The notes beneath the pieces were generated by a model, which ran no database searches, was not told the origin of the DNA, and worked only from the letters and a program-made list of their open reading frames with translations. Positions 11,247-23,334 of a DNA stretch of 64,000 nt are shown one piece after another (positions within the stretch are counted from its first letter, which is position 1; the number at the start of each line of letters is the position of its first letter). The stretch comes from Lyophyllum atratum. Lineage: Eukaryota > Basidiomycota > Agaricomycetes > Agaricales > Lyophyllaceae. A program made the translations under genes and the position numbers. Where the stretch lies: the NCBI GenBank assembly GCA_014905825.1, contig JACGCN010000027.1:496001-560000 (forward strand), given 5' to 3'.

Positions 11247-14200
11247 CTACTTTGGAGTCAAAGAACCAGAAACCTTGTTCGTTTCAATCACCTCTGCCAG
11301 CTGCTGATTTCGCTTCTGCGCAAGCTCAAACTGCCGTTGAATGCTCCTGAGGCCAGTTAGGAACATAGAAATAGAACGGGAGGATGGGGAAAGACATACT
11401 TGAGATTATTCTCTAGCTCGGCCACCCTCTCCTTACCCCCCTGCCGTTCCCTCTTGACTTTCTCCTCCGCAGCCTTCAGCCTCGCCTCATACTCCTTTAC
11501 CCGTGCCTCCCACTTCGCATCCGCCAATGCGCTCTTCTGGTTCGTAGCCGCCGCCTTTTCCTCAGTCGCAAGCAGTTGGTTCTGTGCGTTATTGAGCCGG
11601 CGCTCTGCATTGACCGCCCGAGTGGCCAACGAGCGTACTTCCATCGCGTCCGATTGGCCTGGACGCTTGATACTGGAAAGCTGGATCGCCATCTCTGCAT
11701 TCGTAGCCTACACATAAACATCAGACGGGATTATACTAGTAACTCAGAAAACGCACCTTGATAGCCTCGAGCTCGCCTTCCTTGGATGCAAGCTTCCGCC
11801 GCCACGTAACCTTGGTCTCAGCGTAAGCTTTAACACTTGCCTCGAACTTGTCTATCTGTTTCCACCGATGATCGAGTTGCTTCCTCATGTCATTCAGCTT
11901 CTCCGTATAGCTCCCTTCCACCTCTTTACACCGTTTATCGAACTGCAGCTGAATCTGACTGAGCGCCTTCAGCCTTGTGATGAGGTTATCGTGAAACACG
12001 CTAAAGTTAGTGAAAGGTTTCGTTTCCGCCTGCCCGCTCTTCTTCTACTTGCGCACCCAAATCAGGACAACGCAAACCCATAAATGCACCACTCTCACCG
12101 GTGTCTTGTCCACCCCCAGGATCTTGTCCATATATTGGTAGATCGTCAACAGCAGCGTATTCCGTTCCGTCAACTGATCTCGGTACTGGCTTTCCGCACT
12201 CAGCAGCGACCTCTGGTCCTTGGACAGCCTCTGTTCCAGATCCGCCACTTTTGCCTTGAACGTCACCACCTCTCCCTCTGCCGTCCTTAACGTCCCTTGA
12301 ACGCCATCCAGCTTGTCCGAGATGTTCAGCTTCGCCTGCATTTGCGCCGCGAGCTGGCTCGCCAAGTCCCTGTTCTCGGCATGCAACTTGTCCAACGCGC
12401 CATCTCGATCCCGGCCCTTGGAATCTCTGTCGTCTAGCTCCTTCCTGGCACGCGCCAGTTCGTTCTCGACCCGCTCTAAATCACGTTTCAGCCGATCCGC
12501 CTCGAGCTGTAGCGAGAACCGCGCCGTCGTATGTGTCTCCCCAAGCCTCTTCGACTCCGCCTCTAACGTCTGCAACGCAGTCTGCACGGCCTGCAGATCA
12601 GATTCTCGTTGGCTGAGTAGTGACTGCACTCGAGCCAGATCATTCAAGGCGCTTTGAAGGGCAGATTCTTTGCCCTCAAGGGCGCGACGTTCACGGCGTA
12701 TTTCGGCATCGTGGTCTTTATCGGCGGCATCGAGATCAGATTCAGTACGTTCCCGGGCCTGGCGCTCCCGCTGAAGTTCCTCAACCAAGTCGTCTACATG
12801 CCGCGCGAGCTCTTCTTGCCTAGTCCGATGCGCATGGATTTCTGCACTGCATGCTTCGTACAGTTCAGCCTTTTCCTGAAGTTGAGCCTTCAGGGATACG
12901 ATTTTCTGCAGCGAAATGTCAGGAATTAATAGAAGCCGAAGATCAAGAAACACACCTCCTTGAGAGCTGCTGCCAATGCTTCAAGCCTTTCTCGTTCTGC
13001 CTCCTCTTCTTCCTGCATACGTTCACTCTCCTCCTTTAGCCGATCGTTCTCGTCTTCCATGGCATATATCTGCCCAGAGAGCTTCTCCATCGCGTTGTTC
13101 AGTCCTTCGATCTCAGCATCCTTCCGCTCACTCTGCTCTTCCAAGTGTGCGAAAGTAGCCTCAAACTTTGCATGCATATGCTTCATATCAGCCTCGAGCT
13201 CCGAGATCTGTAGTCGAAGATCTTTCGATATTGCTTCCCCTTCGGCAAGTTCTGCTTCCCGTTCGGCAAGGTGCTAACAAATGAGTTAATGAGTATTGGA
13301 TGGTCTTCGAAGGATAGACATACATCACGAAGTTCCTCTACCCGCCCCTCGGCCTCCTCCTTCTCGCCTCGCCACTCATTTTCAACAATCCCGACGATAC
13401 GCTGGTGTTCCGCCACAATGTCGTCAATTTCCCGGTTCTTCAACTCGATGTCGTCGTCCTTCTGCTGCAGTTCGATAGTCGCCGCTGCCAATTTGTCCCG
13501 GAGCGCGTTGAGATCGTCCTCGGCGGCCTCTCTCTCCTCCCGCTCCTCCAAGATCTGCGCCCTACTCTCACTCCTTTCAAACGACTCCGCCTCCCTTCTC
13601 CTTTGGATATCCTCAATTTCCAGGCGAAGGGCATTGACCTCGTCCGCCAAATCGTCCTTCTCATCCTCCTTCTGGGCGATGATCTCCGCGTGCTCATCCA
13701 ATCTCGCGCGGAGCTCCTCATTCTCAATCTCTAGTTCCTCTACTCTCCTCTTCAGCCTTTCCCTTCTTCCCTCTCCATTTGAGCTCTCAGCAAGAGACTC
13801 GTCCCCCCTCCGCTCTACGATCTCCTTCAGCCGCTCGATTTCATCCATATTGTCTTCCAAGAGACCGCGAGCATTCTCCAACTCCTCCTCTAACTCGGCA
13901 TTATGCGTCTCGAGCTCGCGAACAACCTCATCGTCTACGCCATCTCGCCGCCTTCTCCACTCCCGCAACTCGCGATCTCGTTCCTCAAGCTTCTCCTCTA
14001 GCTCCCGCTCGCGATTACGCGAGCCACCAGCGCGTTGAAGTCGATCCAACTCGCGTTCGAGTTCAAGAACGAGCTTCTTCAGCTTCTTCATCTCCATTCC
14101 GCGCTGCTGAACCTCAATCTTAAGATTGATATTCTGCTTGAGGGCAGCATCTATCTGGTCCGGCGCGAGCTTTGCCAGCTGCTCCTCGAGAAAGTGAACG

Positions 14201-14493
14201 CGCAGCTTGATGCTAAAGTTTTCCTTCTTGAGATTATCGATGTGCTAGTAATGACGGGTTAGTAGACCAGATAATATAACAGAAATTAAATGTACCTTTT
14301 CTTGGTCACGTAGCGTTAATGGTGCTCCTTTTGTGCCCGCGATGCTAGCTCGTGTGGTACGTTGCGGACGGGACGCCACAGGTGTGTCAGGGGCTTCACT
14401 CCATGACCTACTGCCTTCAGCACCAGGAGTGCCTAGTATATCACTGCCGAGGGAGATGTCAGGGTGGCTGGTCATAACCATCGAGACGGCCAT
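11247..14493 (-). CDS. Spindle-pole-body / MTOC coiled-coil protein with centrosomin motif (Cnn1N)
   Basis: Seven exons (14493-14296, 14244-13324, 13273-12956, 12905-12099, 12044-11757, 11707-11400, 11346-11247) close in phase to about 979 residues. After a Ser/Thr/Pro-rich head (residues 1-60), the exon 1/2 junction encodes LRDQEKHIDNLKKENFSIKL and VHFLEEQLAKLAPDQ, the centrosomin N-terminal motif 1 that recruits and activates the gamma-tubulin complex in Mto1, Pcp1 and ApsB-type proteins. Nearly all the rest is heptad-repeat coiled coil rich in E, R and L. The last third contains the conserved-looking KPFTNFSVFHDNLITRLKAL. A microtubule-nucleation role is inferred from the motif; which paralogue (Mto1- or Pcp1-like) is not resolved. 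It is divergent from CSN3. Confidence 0.85.
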
Positions 14494-14702
14494 GGTGGGC
14501 GCGTGTGAGTAGTGTGAGCTGGTTATTGATTAGATCCTGTCTGCCGCCTTTGTTTGCCAACTTTGCCTGGATCAAACGCGAGCTCGTTGTGCTCTTCGTC
14601 TTCCTCGATCGCAGCAGATATCCTGAACGACGATAGCAGACAAGATCATTAGAGATATCATAAAGGGGATCTGTCGTGTCTAGCAGCCAGCACCCACCAT
14701 CC
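14494..14702. promoter_or_regulatory. Divergent promoter, spindle-pole gene / CSN3
   Basis: The 209 bp between two divergent start codons must hold both promoters. No specific transcription-factor site stood out. Confidence 0.4.
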
Positions 14703-16503
14703 ATGGCGCCCTCCTCGTCTGAATCCCTCGACAGCATCATCAACCAGATTACCACCTCCAACAACGTCGCCGCCCTCAACCACACGCTGCGCAATGCCAT
14801 CCCCAAGGAATCGCGCGACACCATCCTCTCCAGCCCCTTGGCCAACAACCAAGATCCCCTCACCATCCTCGATATGCGCGAAAACACCCTCGGGGTCCTT
14901 TACATACTGTACGTGCCCGATCCCCCTTTCTTTAGCATCATTTCAATGTCCCCATAGTGCTGCACGTCTGAACACACCGAACGCACCTGCCCCGCCTTTG
15001 CAGCTCATCCAGGAATTCTGCCACACCTTCATCCCAGAACATGCAAGGCTAGCCCCCGACCGCGGTACGCACTCCCTTTCCCATCCCGATCGCTTTCTAG
15101 TACTCATGATATCGCCACCCAGTGACGGCTCTCGCGAAAGGCATCGTCCATCTCGCCAACTCCATCTCTAGTGTCCGTCTCCGCGTTCTCCTTACCACGG
15201 CATGTCACTAACCGCAGCCCATGCACTCAGCCTACAATTGCCATTGAGCCACTATCCGATCTCGTACGGCGCTACCCACCCGACGCGTCCTACCTCACCG
15301 CACTTCATTCCCTCTTCGCTCTCGTACGTCTTCCCTAAATAATCTTGCTCTAATTATATTTGCAACTGACGCAGCCCCAAGGCTTGTGTCACCACCTACA
15401 GCTACACCGCCCTCCTCCCAGTCCTCGCCTCCCCGATTACTAACATCGACCTGTCGATCGCGCCAGACCTAGGTTACAACGATAACCTGACCTACCATTA
15501 CCTCGGTGGTATAGCTCTCACCATGCTTGAGCGCTGGGGCCCCGCCGAAGAGTTCTTCGAGATCTGCGTGAGCAGCCCCGGCATAGTGCCTGCCGCCCTC
15601 CAGCTTGAGGCGTTGAAGAAGTTGAAGTTGGTGCAGCTGATCGCAACGGGGAAGGTAACTACCCATTCCTAGCTGGAAGTACATGTGTTGATACGATGGA
15701 TCTATAGACCGCGCCAGTGCCAAAGTACACACACTCTCTCCTACCGCGACTCCTCAAGAACACGCCCTACAATGCTTTCATCAACTCCTACCCACACGAC
15801 GTTGACGTCCTCACCGAGATCTTGCAGCGGGAGGCCCAGCTCTTCGCCACGGTCCGTCACGCTTACATTTTTCTCTCTCCTTCCTATCGTAATAAGGGCT
15901 TATACCGTGTAACAGGAGAAGACGACCGGCCTGCTACAGCAAGCCCTTGCACGCACTCCACGTTGGACGCTCAAGAAGCTCACCGCAACATACGTCACGC
16001 TCGGCCTAGCGGATATCGCGCGCGCTGTCCGGAGTGAGTCTGAGGAGGAAGTGCGCGAACTGATCTTAAGCATGGTGAGTACCGGTTTCTCATTATACTA
16101 CATTCTGCCGAATCTGGCCTTTCTGTCTTTAAAACACGAAATCTTAACACATACTCGCATAGATCGAATCTGGCGATATCGCAGCACAAATCTCGGCAGA
16201 TGGGACCGTCACATTCTCAGATCCCGCTCCAACGTTCACGACGGCACAAGTTGACGCAGTCCTCGCGGATGTCCAGGCGCAAGCTGCCGCACTCAGTGAG
16301 CTCGAGCGCGAGGTCAGCCGAAGCAAGGAGTTCCTGGGCAAGGTGCGTTTTTGTCCTTCATGAACCAACATTTTTGGGCTAATGATCGTGGATCGCAGGC
16401 TGTAAAGAACAGGGAGGAGGCAGCGTGGGTCGCACAGACGGACGAGGAGGTGTTCTCACTAAATGCCGCGGGTATTTGGGCGGAGGATGCGGTGTTTACG
16501 TGA
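14703..16503 (+). CDS. COP9 signalosome subunit 3 (CSN3), PCI domain
   Basis: Subunit of the CSN complex, which removes Nedd8 from cullin-RING ubiquitin ligases. Nine exons (14703-14908, 14958-15064, 15123-15172, 15231-15323, 15382-15654, 15708-15851, 15916-16074, 16163-16342, 16399-16503) close in phase to about 438 residues. Two acceptors are not the first AG: exon 4 uses CACTCAG|CCT and exon 5 uses CCCAAG|GCT; the nearer AGs would break the frame. Family landmarks are IEPLSDLVRRYPPDASYLT, DNLTYHYLGGIALTMLERW, then the PCI region RWTLKKLTATYVTLGLADIA, MIESGDIAAQISADGTVTF and a helical tail. Start is the ATG after a weaker upstream GTG. The F-box gene next door is another ubiquitin-ligase part, but nothing indicates co-regulation. 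Confidence 0.9.
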
Positions 16504-16671
16504 TGCCTTGGGATTGGGGGAGGATTGGCTTTCGCGCTATCGTTCTTTTGATATCTGCTGTACTACATTCACATTGAATTTAACACTGGGCCATTGAGCT
16601 TCTTGTACCATACGACGTCGCCTAGCGATACATGGTGAAGATGAGCGCTAGCAGGGTGGTAGGAGAGCAAA

Positions 16672-18451
16672 TTATATATCCCAGTAGCCTAAACCTTTAA
16701 GTCGAGTACGACGTTGAACGTTCACAGTCACGGGGCTGAAATCATAAATGAAATCTTCGGTTTCCATCTCCGTTGTCGTCAACACAATACCAGCGGGCCG
16801 CGTCTCAGAGTCATGGGTGTAGGGCTCGAGTTTCTTGTCGACACGGTCCAAAAACCGCTCGATATTTTTCCTCGCTACACCATCGGGAGCATCGGGAGGA
16901 TCTGGCTCTGCGTAGACGGTGACGTTGACCGCCTTCAGCGATTGGCGCCATGATAAGACGAGGTCTATAAATGGCCTTGGGGAGACTGGCTGGAGCATCT
17001 CGCCGTCTTCAACACGAACGGCGGTGGTGAATGAGGCGAGCTTAGGCAGAGAGGGTCCAGAGCTCATGTCGCCAACTCCATTCAACAGGGCTCCGAAAAG
17101 CGCCTCATAATCATAATTGTGGCGTGGAAGGTCAACGCCAAACTTTTCCAATGAAGGGCATGTAGCAAGGAATTCAACGAGTTCGGGGATGTCGATGTCG
17201 ACACGGGCAAGGGAAAGGCACCGTAAGGACTTTGTTGATGTATTTCGAAGAAGGTGTCCAACTGGGAGACCCTCCCAATAGTCATCAGTGGAAAGGGACA
17301 ATTCTTGGAGGGAGGGGAACACGAGGTTTCGAAGCATTTTGAGGGAAGGTAAATCGTTCTTGATGGAAAAAGTCAGCTCGAGAGTCGATAGATAGTTATA
17401 GGTGATGGGGGCGGGCGGGAGCTTTATGGGCTTGTCGGTGGTCTCGATGAGGAAACTTGCACTGCGAAGGTTTCGACCTCGGCAAAATCCAGCATGCCAT
17501 ATGTCCGAGGGCAGCTCGTTTTGCATTTTCGAGTGAGTGAGTTGATCCCAGGGAAGGGCGATATCGACCGGCTCTCCAGGAGACCTTAACTCGAGGAAAA
17601 CCGTGTGTAGATGTGAGGAGGATGACAAGTCAAGGTATAACTGGAACGGAGCATAAAATCTATCGTTGGCGGAGAGGGATATCGTCTGTAACAGGGGAAA
17701 GCTTCCAGGCTCCAGGACGAGTAGGGGTACAAGGGATAGTGCGTACTGCACACGGATTTCTAGGTGAGATAGGCGATCCAAGTATGGAACGAGTCCTACG
17801 AAATCTGAGCGGTGTAAGCCAAGTGATGTAGATCGCACTGTGAGGCTCAGCGGGAGCCGCTTGGTATGTTGGAACCACCAAGGAATTAGCCATTCCAATT
17901 CAGGATTCAAACGCCAGACACGACTGTATCTGTCGGCGCTGATAGAGAGGTTTGTCCATAGTGTGGCATTTCCCAGGCACGCACTTCTCCAACTCGAGCA
18001 AACTCGACTGATGCTGAGCAAGGGGATTACGTCTGAATTTTCATCCACGCAATACTTGAAGATTTCCAATAGCACGTCTAGCGGGAGGAGCCTAGCGGGC
18101 GTTCGAAAGGCCCGGTAAAAGTCTCGCTCGTCCTCCAGTCGACTTCGTTTTACTTTGAGAGAATATCTCGTGTCCCTCAATTGGTGCATCCTCTCGCGGA
18201 TTTCGTTGATTTCGTGCTGAAGTACGGATATTTTTCCATCTTCGACCGCGATTGCAGAATCTTCATGCAATATTGCAGCATTAAGCACATCTATGGCAGA
18301 TTGCAATATTTCGGAATGAGTTTCGGAGGGACGAAGGTTGGTGCGGATGAGGCTGTTGGTGACTGAAGTCGCTTCTTCTTTCCTGATTTGCTATACCAAG
18401 GTCAGCAAGAACAGGCCAAGAATTAAGGGGTGTACGCACGTCTTCTTCCAT
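16672..18451 (-). CDS. F-box domain protein (Agaricomycete type)
   Basis: Two exons: a four-codon first exon (18451-18440, MEED) and a long second exon (18390-16672), phase 0, about 576 residues. An N-terminal coiled-coil segment (VLQHEINEIRERMHQLRDTR) precedes the F-box LLPLDVLLEIFKYCVDEN...SISRVCSSWRSACLGNATLW. A leucine-rich, repeat-like C-terminal half follows (LSTLELTFSIKNDL, LQELSLSTDD, LRCLSLARVDIDIPELVEFL). Such proteins are usually substrate receptors of SCF ubiquitin ligases and are hugely expanded in mushrooms; the target here is unknown. The tiny first exon is common in this family. Confidence 0.85.
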
Positions 18452-18742
18452 GACTCGCTGGCTAGTAATGGTCTATCTGTGTTGATGTTCGGGAAGTTTC
18501 AGTGAATGTGGTGAATGGGCGGAAGTTATATCGCACCAGTATTCGTCGGTGGGTCCCAGCAGCAGCCCGAACGCTCCCAGTTACTTTGAAACGGACTTCA
18601 ACACCGGACCCGGAGCTTTAAGTTGTGCCAAACGACTATCGGGCTCTATCGGGTATCCATATGCATGGAGCCTCTGTCGAGATCAAAATTTCAATGCATG
18701 GACGAGACCTTATCCGTCTTGACCTCATGATCAATAAATAGG

Positions 18743-18798
18743 GGCTATTGGAATTTGAGTTCCTAATTATAGTCTACGCACCAGCTATTGCTAATAGC
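18743..18798 (+). repeat. Dispersed repeat, copy 1
   Basis: GGGCTATTGGAAT...TTCCTAATTATAG...TACGCACCA...GCTATTGCTA recurs with changes at 19239-19300 in the same orientation, about 500 bp away. The interval between holds no supported gene. This could be the direct terminal repeats of a small degraded element. Confidence 0.45.
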
Positions 18799-19238
18799 TT
18801 AAAGTACTAGAGACCGATTGGGGAATTTTCAAGAAGTTGAAGGAAGGGAGACACGGGGAGGCTGATGAAGGCTGTCAAAGCCCTTCTTAAGCGCGAAATT
18901 CGGGCTAAACAGCAATAGGACATGGCTCAGAAATGTACAGTTGGTAGAGAAATGCTCGGTATTCCCGATCACTCTCGGACGTGCTAAGGGCGCCTGTAGT
19001 CTCATACCAAGAACGTCCACGCGTGTTCGGTGAGGGTGCTTATGTGAGCCTAAGGGCGCCTGGACGATGAGCCGCGCAGCGGAGGATTCTTTTTGGGAAA
19101 AATGGATTCCTGATGTAGGGATCTTGGGAGGGCTGATTCGTCGTCCAGATAAAAACCTGGCCAAAAGATGTCCGTATAAAAATCGCGAATTTTGGCTCAT
19201 TTGGGATCAGACATTTTGGGTGGCTTTCGGGGGTCCTG

Positions 19239-19300
19239 GGCTGTTGGAATGAAAGTTCCTAATTATAGCTTACGCACCACGTTGCAGGCTGTTGCTACTA
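19239..19300 (+). repeat. Dispersed repeat, copy 2
   Basis: Imperfect direct copy of 18743-18798, including TTCCTAATTATAG and TACGCACCA. With copy 1 it brackets about 440 bp of gene-free DNA between the F-box gene and the metalloprotease gene. Confidence 0.45.
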
Positions 19301-19445
19301 CATAAGACAAAGTTCAAAGAGGCACAGATTCAGGAGGAGTTTGGTCTATATTCATGTACATAAAACTTGTACGATACATGAATGATATAATGAATTAAAC
19401 CCTTACACAAATCTGATTTACATGGTAACGATACTTCAAGAGAGT

Positions 19446-21865
19446 CTAACAGCCTTCAGGAACATCGGTGTTGTCGACAAAGAGTCCCGGACGGGCGTTG
19501 AGCCCGAGGCCACGGCTGGCGAAGGCCTTAAACACCGTGCACTTGTTGGCGCCATTGAACCGATTCTGGTCAGCTTGTATCCATGCATCACGGGCAGAAA
19601 CGACTGTAGGTACCATGATGAGGTACGCTAAGAACGCTGAATGCGATCTTACTCACATGTGGGGTTGCAAGGTTGCAAAAGCAGCGCATCGAGGAAAAGG
19701 TGCATGAAGACCACATTGCCCTCGTTTGTATTGGGGTTGGTCAGGGCAGTGTTGGAGAAACCGCGCACGGCCACGAGGGCGGCAAGGACGTTGTGAAGCA
19801 TGTTGGCCCAGACTTCGCCGATGTCTGGTGGAAATGATCATGATGAGGATCACAAACATGATCTCGACACGCTGAAGTAAGCGTACCGTGAACTTCGCTG
19901 AGTGTCGCAACGTTGGAGTAACGCAGCGGGTTGACCTTCCTGTAGAGCAAATGGGCAGTAAGTCAGTGATTCTGCGGGACCTAATCAACAGATGGTGACG
20001 CACGCGTCCGTTGAGTAGGGGTAAGTGCGGATGCCGGCTGCGTCGTTCGTAACATACTGGCCCAACACGAAGTCCTTGACCATATCAGATTTCAGGTTGA
20101 CCCAGCTATAAGTTGACGATACAGTTCATCAGTAAAGAGGGCAAACTGATGGAAATCTAAAACTTACTCAGCCATTGTATCGGACCAGCCCTCTCCCATT
20201 CCACGGGCCTGGGTTGTCTGCAGGCATCGCCCAGTGCCGCCGCCTGTCATGCGGTTCGTGACTCCGTGGGTCATCTCGTGCACGATGATATCAGTCTCGA
20301 GGGATCCGTCGCGTCTGGGCTGAATCACAAAGAACGCATCAGTCTCCACTCCTGCTGATAAATAGACCGTTACCAACTTTTGTGAAATCCCAGATATACA
20401 TGCGGCAGGTTCCCGGTTGACCGCTGCGCAGCATAAGAAATCAGATGGGTACCAGCTAGTCAAGCGACAAAAAGGCGACGTACTCAGGTGGGGTAGCGAA
20501 GTTGGCATTGTTCAGCCCAGACGCATCTTGCACAGAGATCGAGACTCTGTCTCCGCCTTTCCCGCCCTTGCCAAAGTTTTTATTCTGGAAGTTGAAGGCC
20601 TTCTCGGTAAAGCCGTAGCGGTAGGTGAAGTCATGCACGGTGTTGATGATGTAGAACGCGTTGTTCGTCGCGGCTCGCATGTTGGAAGCGTTGGTGGGAT
20701 CCTTCGTATCATCATACTTGACGTTGAAGTTAAGACCTGCAGTGCTCTCGGCAGAGACCCGTTTGCCCACAGCCGCTGCGACGTTGTTACCTCTAGAAAC
20801 AAGTTGGGGGCACTGTTGTTTAGAAGGAGGAGGATGACTTACGCCGTGTTCGTGGTCTTGGTACTACCGTCACTGTGCCAGCCGAAGGGAGAAGCCAGAA
20901 GATCTTGAGGGTTGACCAAAGTCTCTTGACCTTCGGGGAGCGTTTCTTTTCGGATTGGGAGAACAGTGTACTAAGAGATCGGTGTTAGCTTATCGAAGCA
21001 ACAGGATATCGAACTCCTTCACCGAAGCATGTGCGACGAAATCCGTCACCGAAAGAATCTGGCCAGTATGTGCGCAAACATAGGCCTCGAGCCACATCCC
21101 CGTCATCTCATTTTGGATTTGAACGACAAAAGTGAGAGCAACGGACCCGTCCTCGGTCACGAGGAACTCGACGCTCGGAGGCTGACCGTTAACCTTGCCG
21201 TCAAGGGCTTCTTCGACCTTAGGGATAAGGGTTTCGATGGCAAGGGTCGGTCTTGAGTCCGCAATTTTGCCTAATATACGTGAGATCGACGGTGGCCATA
21301 GAACATGCAACGGAACGTACTGCTGTTGACGAATGACGAGCCGAACGCAACCACCTTGTTATCCTGCCACGCTATGTTGGCAACGGCATTAGCGAAGGAG
21401 ACACCCTCCTGCAATGGGGATCAGGTGCCGCCCGTCATCAAAACGCGGGGGACTCACATGGCTCTGCTGTACATAGGCAAACTTGCTCAAGCCCTCCGTA
21501 AAGCCTGAGCGGTAGCTGACCTGTGAAGCATCGACGCCGAGCTGTGATTGCATAAATGCGATGGCGGACTCTTCTAAAGCTGGAGGTATTGATGAACCAT
21601 CGAGCCCTTCAGGAACGGGCTGCTCGATCCCCTTTCCGAAGGTCTACTCACAGGCCGATATTAGTCCAAGGATCAAGGACATGGAATGTAATGGTTGACG
21701 AACCTTGAATGTAGACTCTGGGTGGAAGGCCTTGACCTGAAGTGCACGACCAATGTGGCTGACACGGTGTGTGGAGTGCCTTGCATGGCGCGGCCACGGT
21801 GACGCCTGCACGAGCGATGCGTAGATAGCGAGGAGAAGGAAGGAAGGGAATAAGAAAGATGCCAT
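19446..21865 (-). CDS. Secreted M36 metalloprotease (fungalysin)
   Basis: Extracellular zinc endopeptidase of the fungalysin family, used to degrade external protein. Start is the ATG at 21865, followed by a clear signal peptide ([19 protein letters not shown]). A fungalysin/thermolysin-type propeptide (FTP) follows, with [40 protein letters not shown] and a PepSY-like [20 protein letters not shown]. The catalytic domain has [40 protein letters not shown], the zinc site [14 protein letters not shown] (HExxH) and the third ligand region GMGEGWSD. The C-terminus ends [13 protein letters not shown]. About 600 residues over roughly ten exons; I read the motifs rather than fixing every junction. 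No missing catalytic residue. Confidence 0.92.
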
Positions 21866-22116
21866 TTCCAGAACAGCAAAAGAAAACGCGATAACTAGAT
21901 GCGTGATAGAGGGGCGTGATAGCTAAAGGAGAGACGAGAAGTGGAGTGGAGAAGGCGTCGCCCGGTCTTATAAGCATCTGTAGGGGGTGGCTGACCTGCA
22001 TCCAATGGTCTGCTTGACAATTCCTTTCATGATTGATAAGCTTATGGAAGAGTTTTCATGCGAACATTTGGTGGTAAGTAACAAGGCTGATGATGATATG
22101 AAGAGTCGGGTGGGCG

Positions 22117-23334
22117 TTGGTTCTAGACCAGGGAGGTGAAGCTGGGGTTAAGATAAGGTATCCCAAAGATTCATCTGACTTCCATAGGTGCTGTCTCAAC
22201 ACCCATCCACCCTCAAGACGGCCGCCCGAAACGACCAGCGGTCTCGATGCTTCGCTCAATACCCTCAAGGCCGGAACCTCATCCAACACTCCCACCCCGC
22301 CTAAGGACCTGTGCACGTCGTGCCAACAAGTCAGCGACCGCGGTGAGAAGGGCGATCAGGTGGGCGAATATGTAGAGGTCAAGGGGAAGGGGCTGTACGA
22401 TCACGGTGGTGTTGGGTTGCCCTAGGTTCGGGTAGTCGGCATTATGTCCTCTTCCGTTCTAATCGCGGTTTTACTCTCTAGGGAGCGGCGCCCTACTCGA
22501 AGGACGTCGTGGACATGGCGCAGACGTTGCTAGAACTCGACGATCTCAAGCTCTGCACCGCTAAGATCACCTCCCGCATCGAAGGACTCCTTCCCACTTG
22601 GACTGCAGCCAAGCTGACCGAGATCAACTCCGGAGTCAAAGCTGGTACGTTCGCCGAGAAGGCCGTCGGGGCGCTCGATCTCAGTACTCCAGCATCGCCC
22701 AAGCCCAAGACGTACATGGACAAAGACACCGACGTCGCGGACCTCTTGCCCACTCCCACGTCCATCGACAGAATGTCCCGGGAGGGAGATACCCTGGTCT
22801 TAAAAGTCACGCCGCCGCCTGCGCCGCCCTCCGCGGTCACTTCGTGCTGGGATTTGCAAGGGGACCAAGATTCCGAGGAGCGGTCGTACTGGGAACTGCA
22901 TAGTCCAAAGGTTCTCCTGTCCATAGTAACAAGCCTGAGGACGAGGAGCTAGTGTCCCGGAGCCTGATCATGTGGTTTCCACGGTACCCAAGTGCGATGA
23001 GGAGGAGGACAGCGAGGACAGCGAGGACAGCTCGGAGCGGAGCATGACGGCCACGGAGCAGTTGATCGTGCTCGCGAAGCGAGGGGTAGAGCATAGGAGG
23101 GAGCTGTTGCGGCAGATGAGGGCGATGAGGGCGAGGTACGAGGAGTGGGTTGCGATGAGGGCGAGCAAGAGGGAGAGCCAGAGCCAGAGCCAGAGTCGGG
23201 GGAGCGAGGGGGAGACTCTGGTCGACTCGGCCCCGGCGCAAGTCCAGGAAAAGAAGGACGCTGGGGAAGAGTCATCGGTGCTTTCCATCAATTGTTTCCT
23301 TTGGACGTGGGGGCACGACGAGAGGGACAGGTGA
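22117..23334 (+). CDS. Doubtful hypothetical locus
   Basis: Three neighbouring plus-strand frames (22117-22425, 22509-22952, 22972-23334) may belong to one gene. A plausible acceptor (TCTCTAG|GGAGCG at about 22482) opens a segment reading PYSKDVVDMAQTLLELDDLK. The last frame is acidic then basic and helical (EEEDSEDSEDSSER, TEQLIVLAKRGVEHRRELLR), with a Gln/Ser repeat. I could not join all three in phase and recognise no domain. It could be a small lineage-specific gene, a decayed gene, or chance frames in GC-rich DNA. Confidence 0.25.

Noticed and set aside
13271..14038. Long plus-strand open frame of 255 codons, serine-rich
   Set aside because: It is the antisense shadow of the Glu/Arg-rich coiled-coil exon of the spindle-pole gene.
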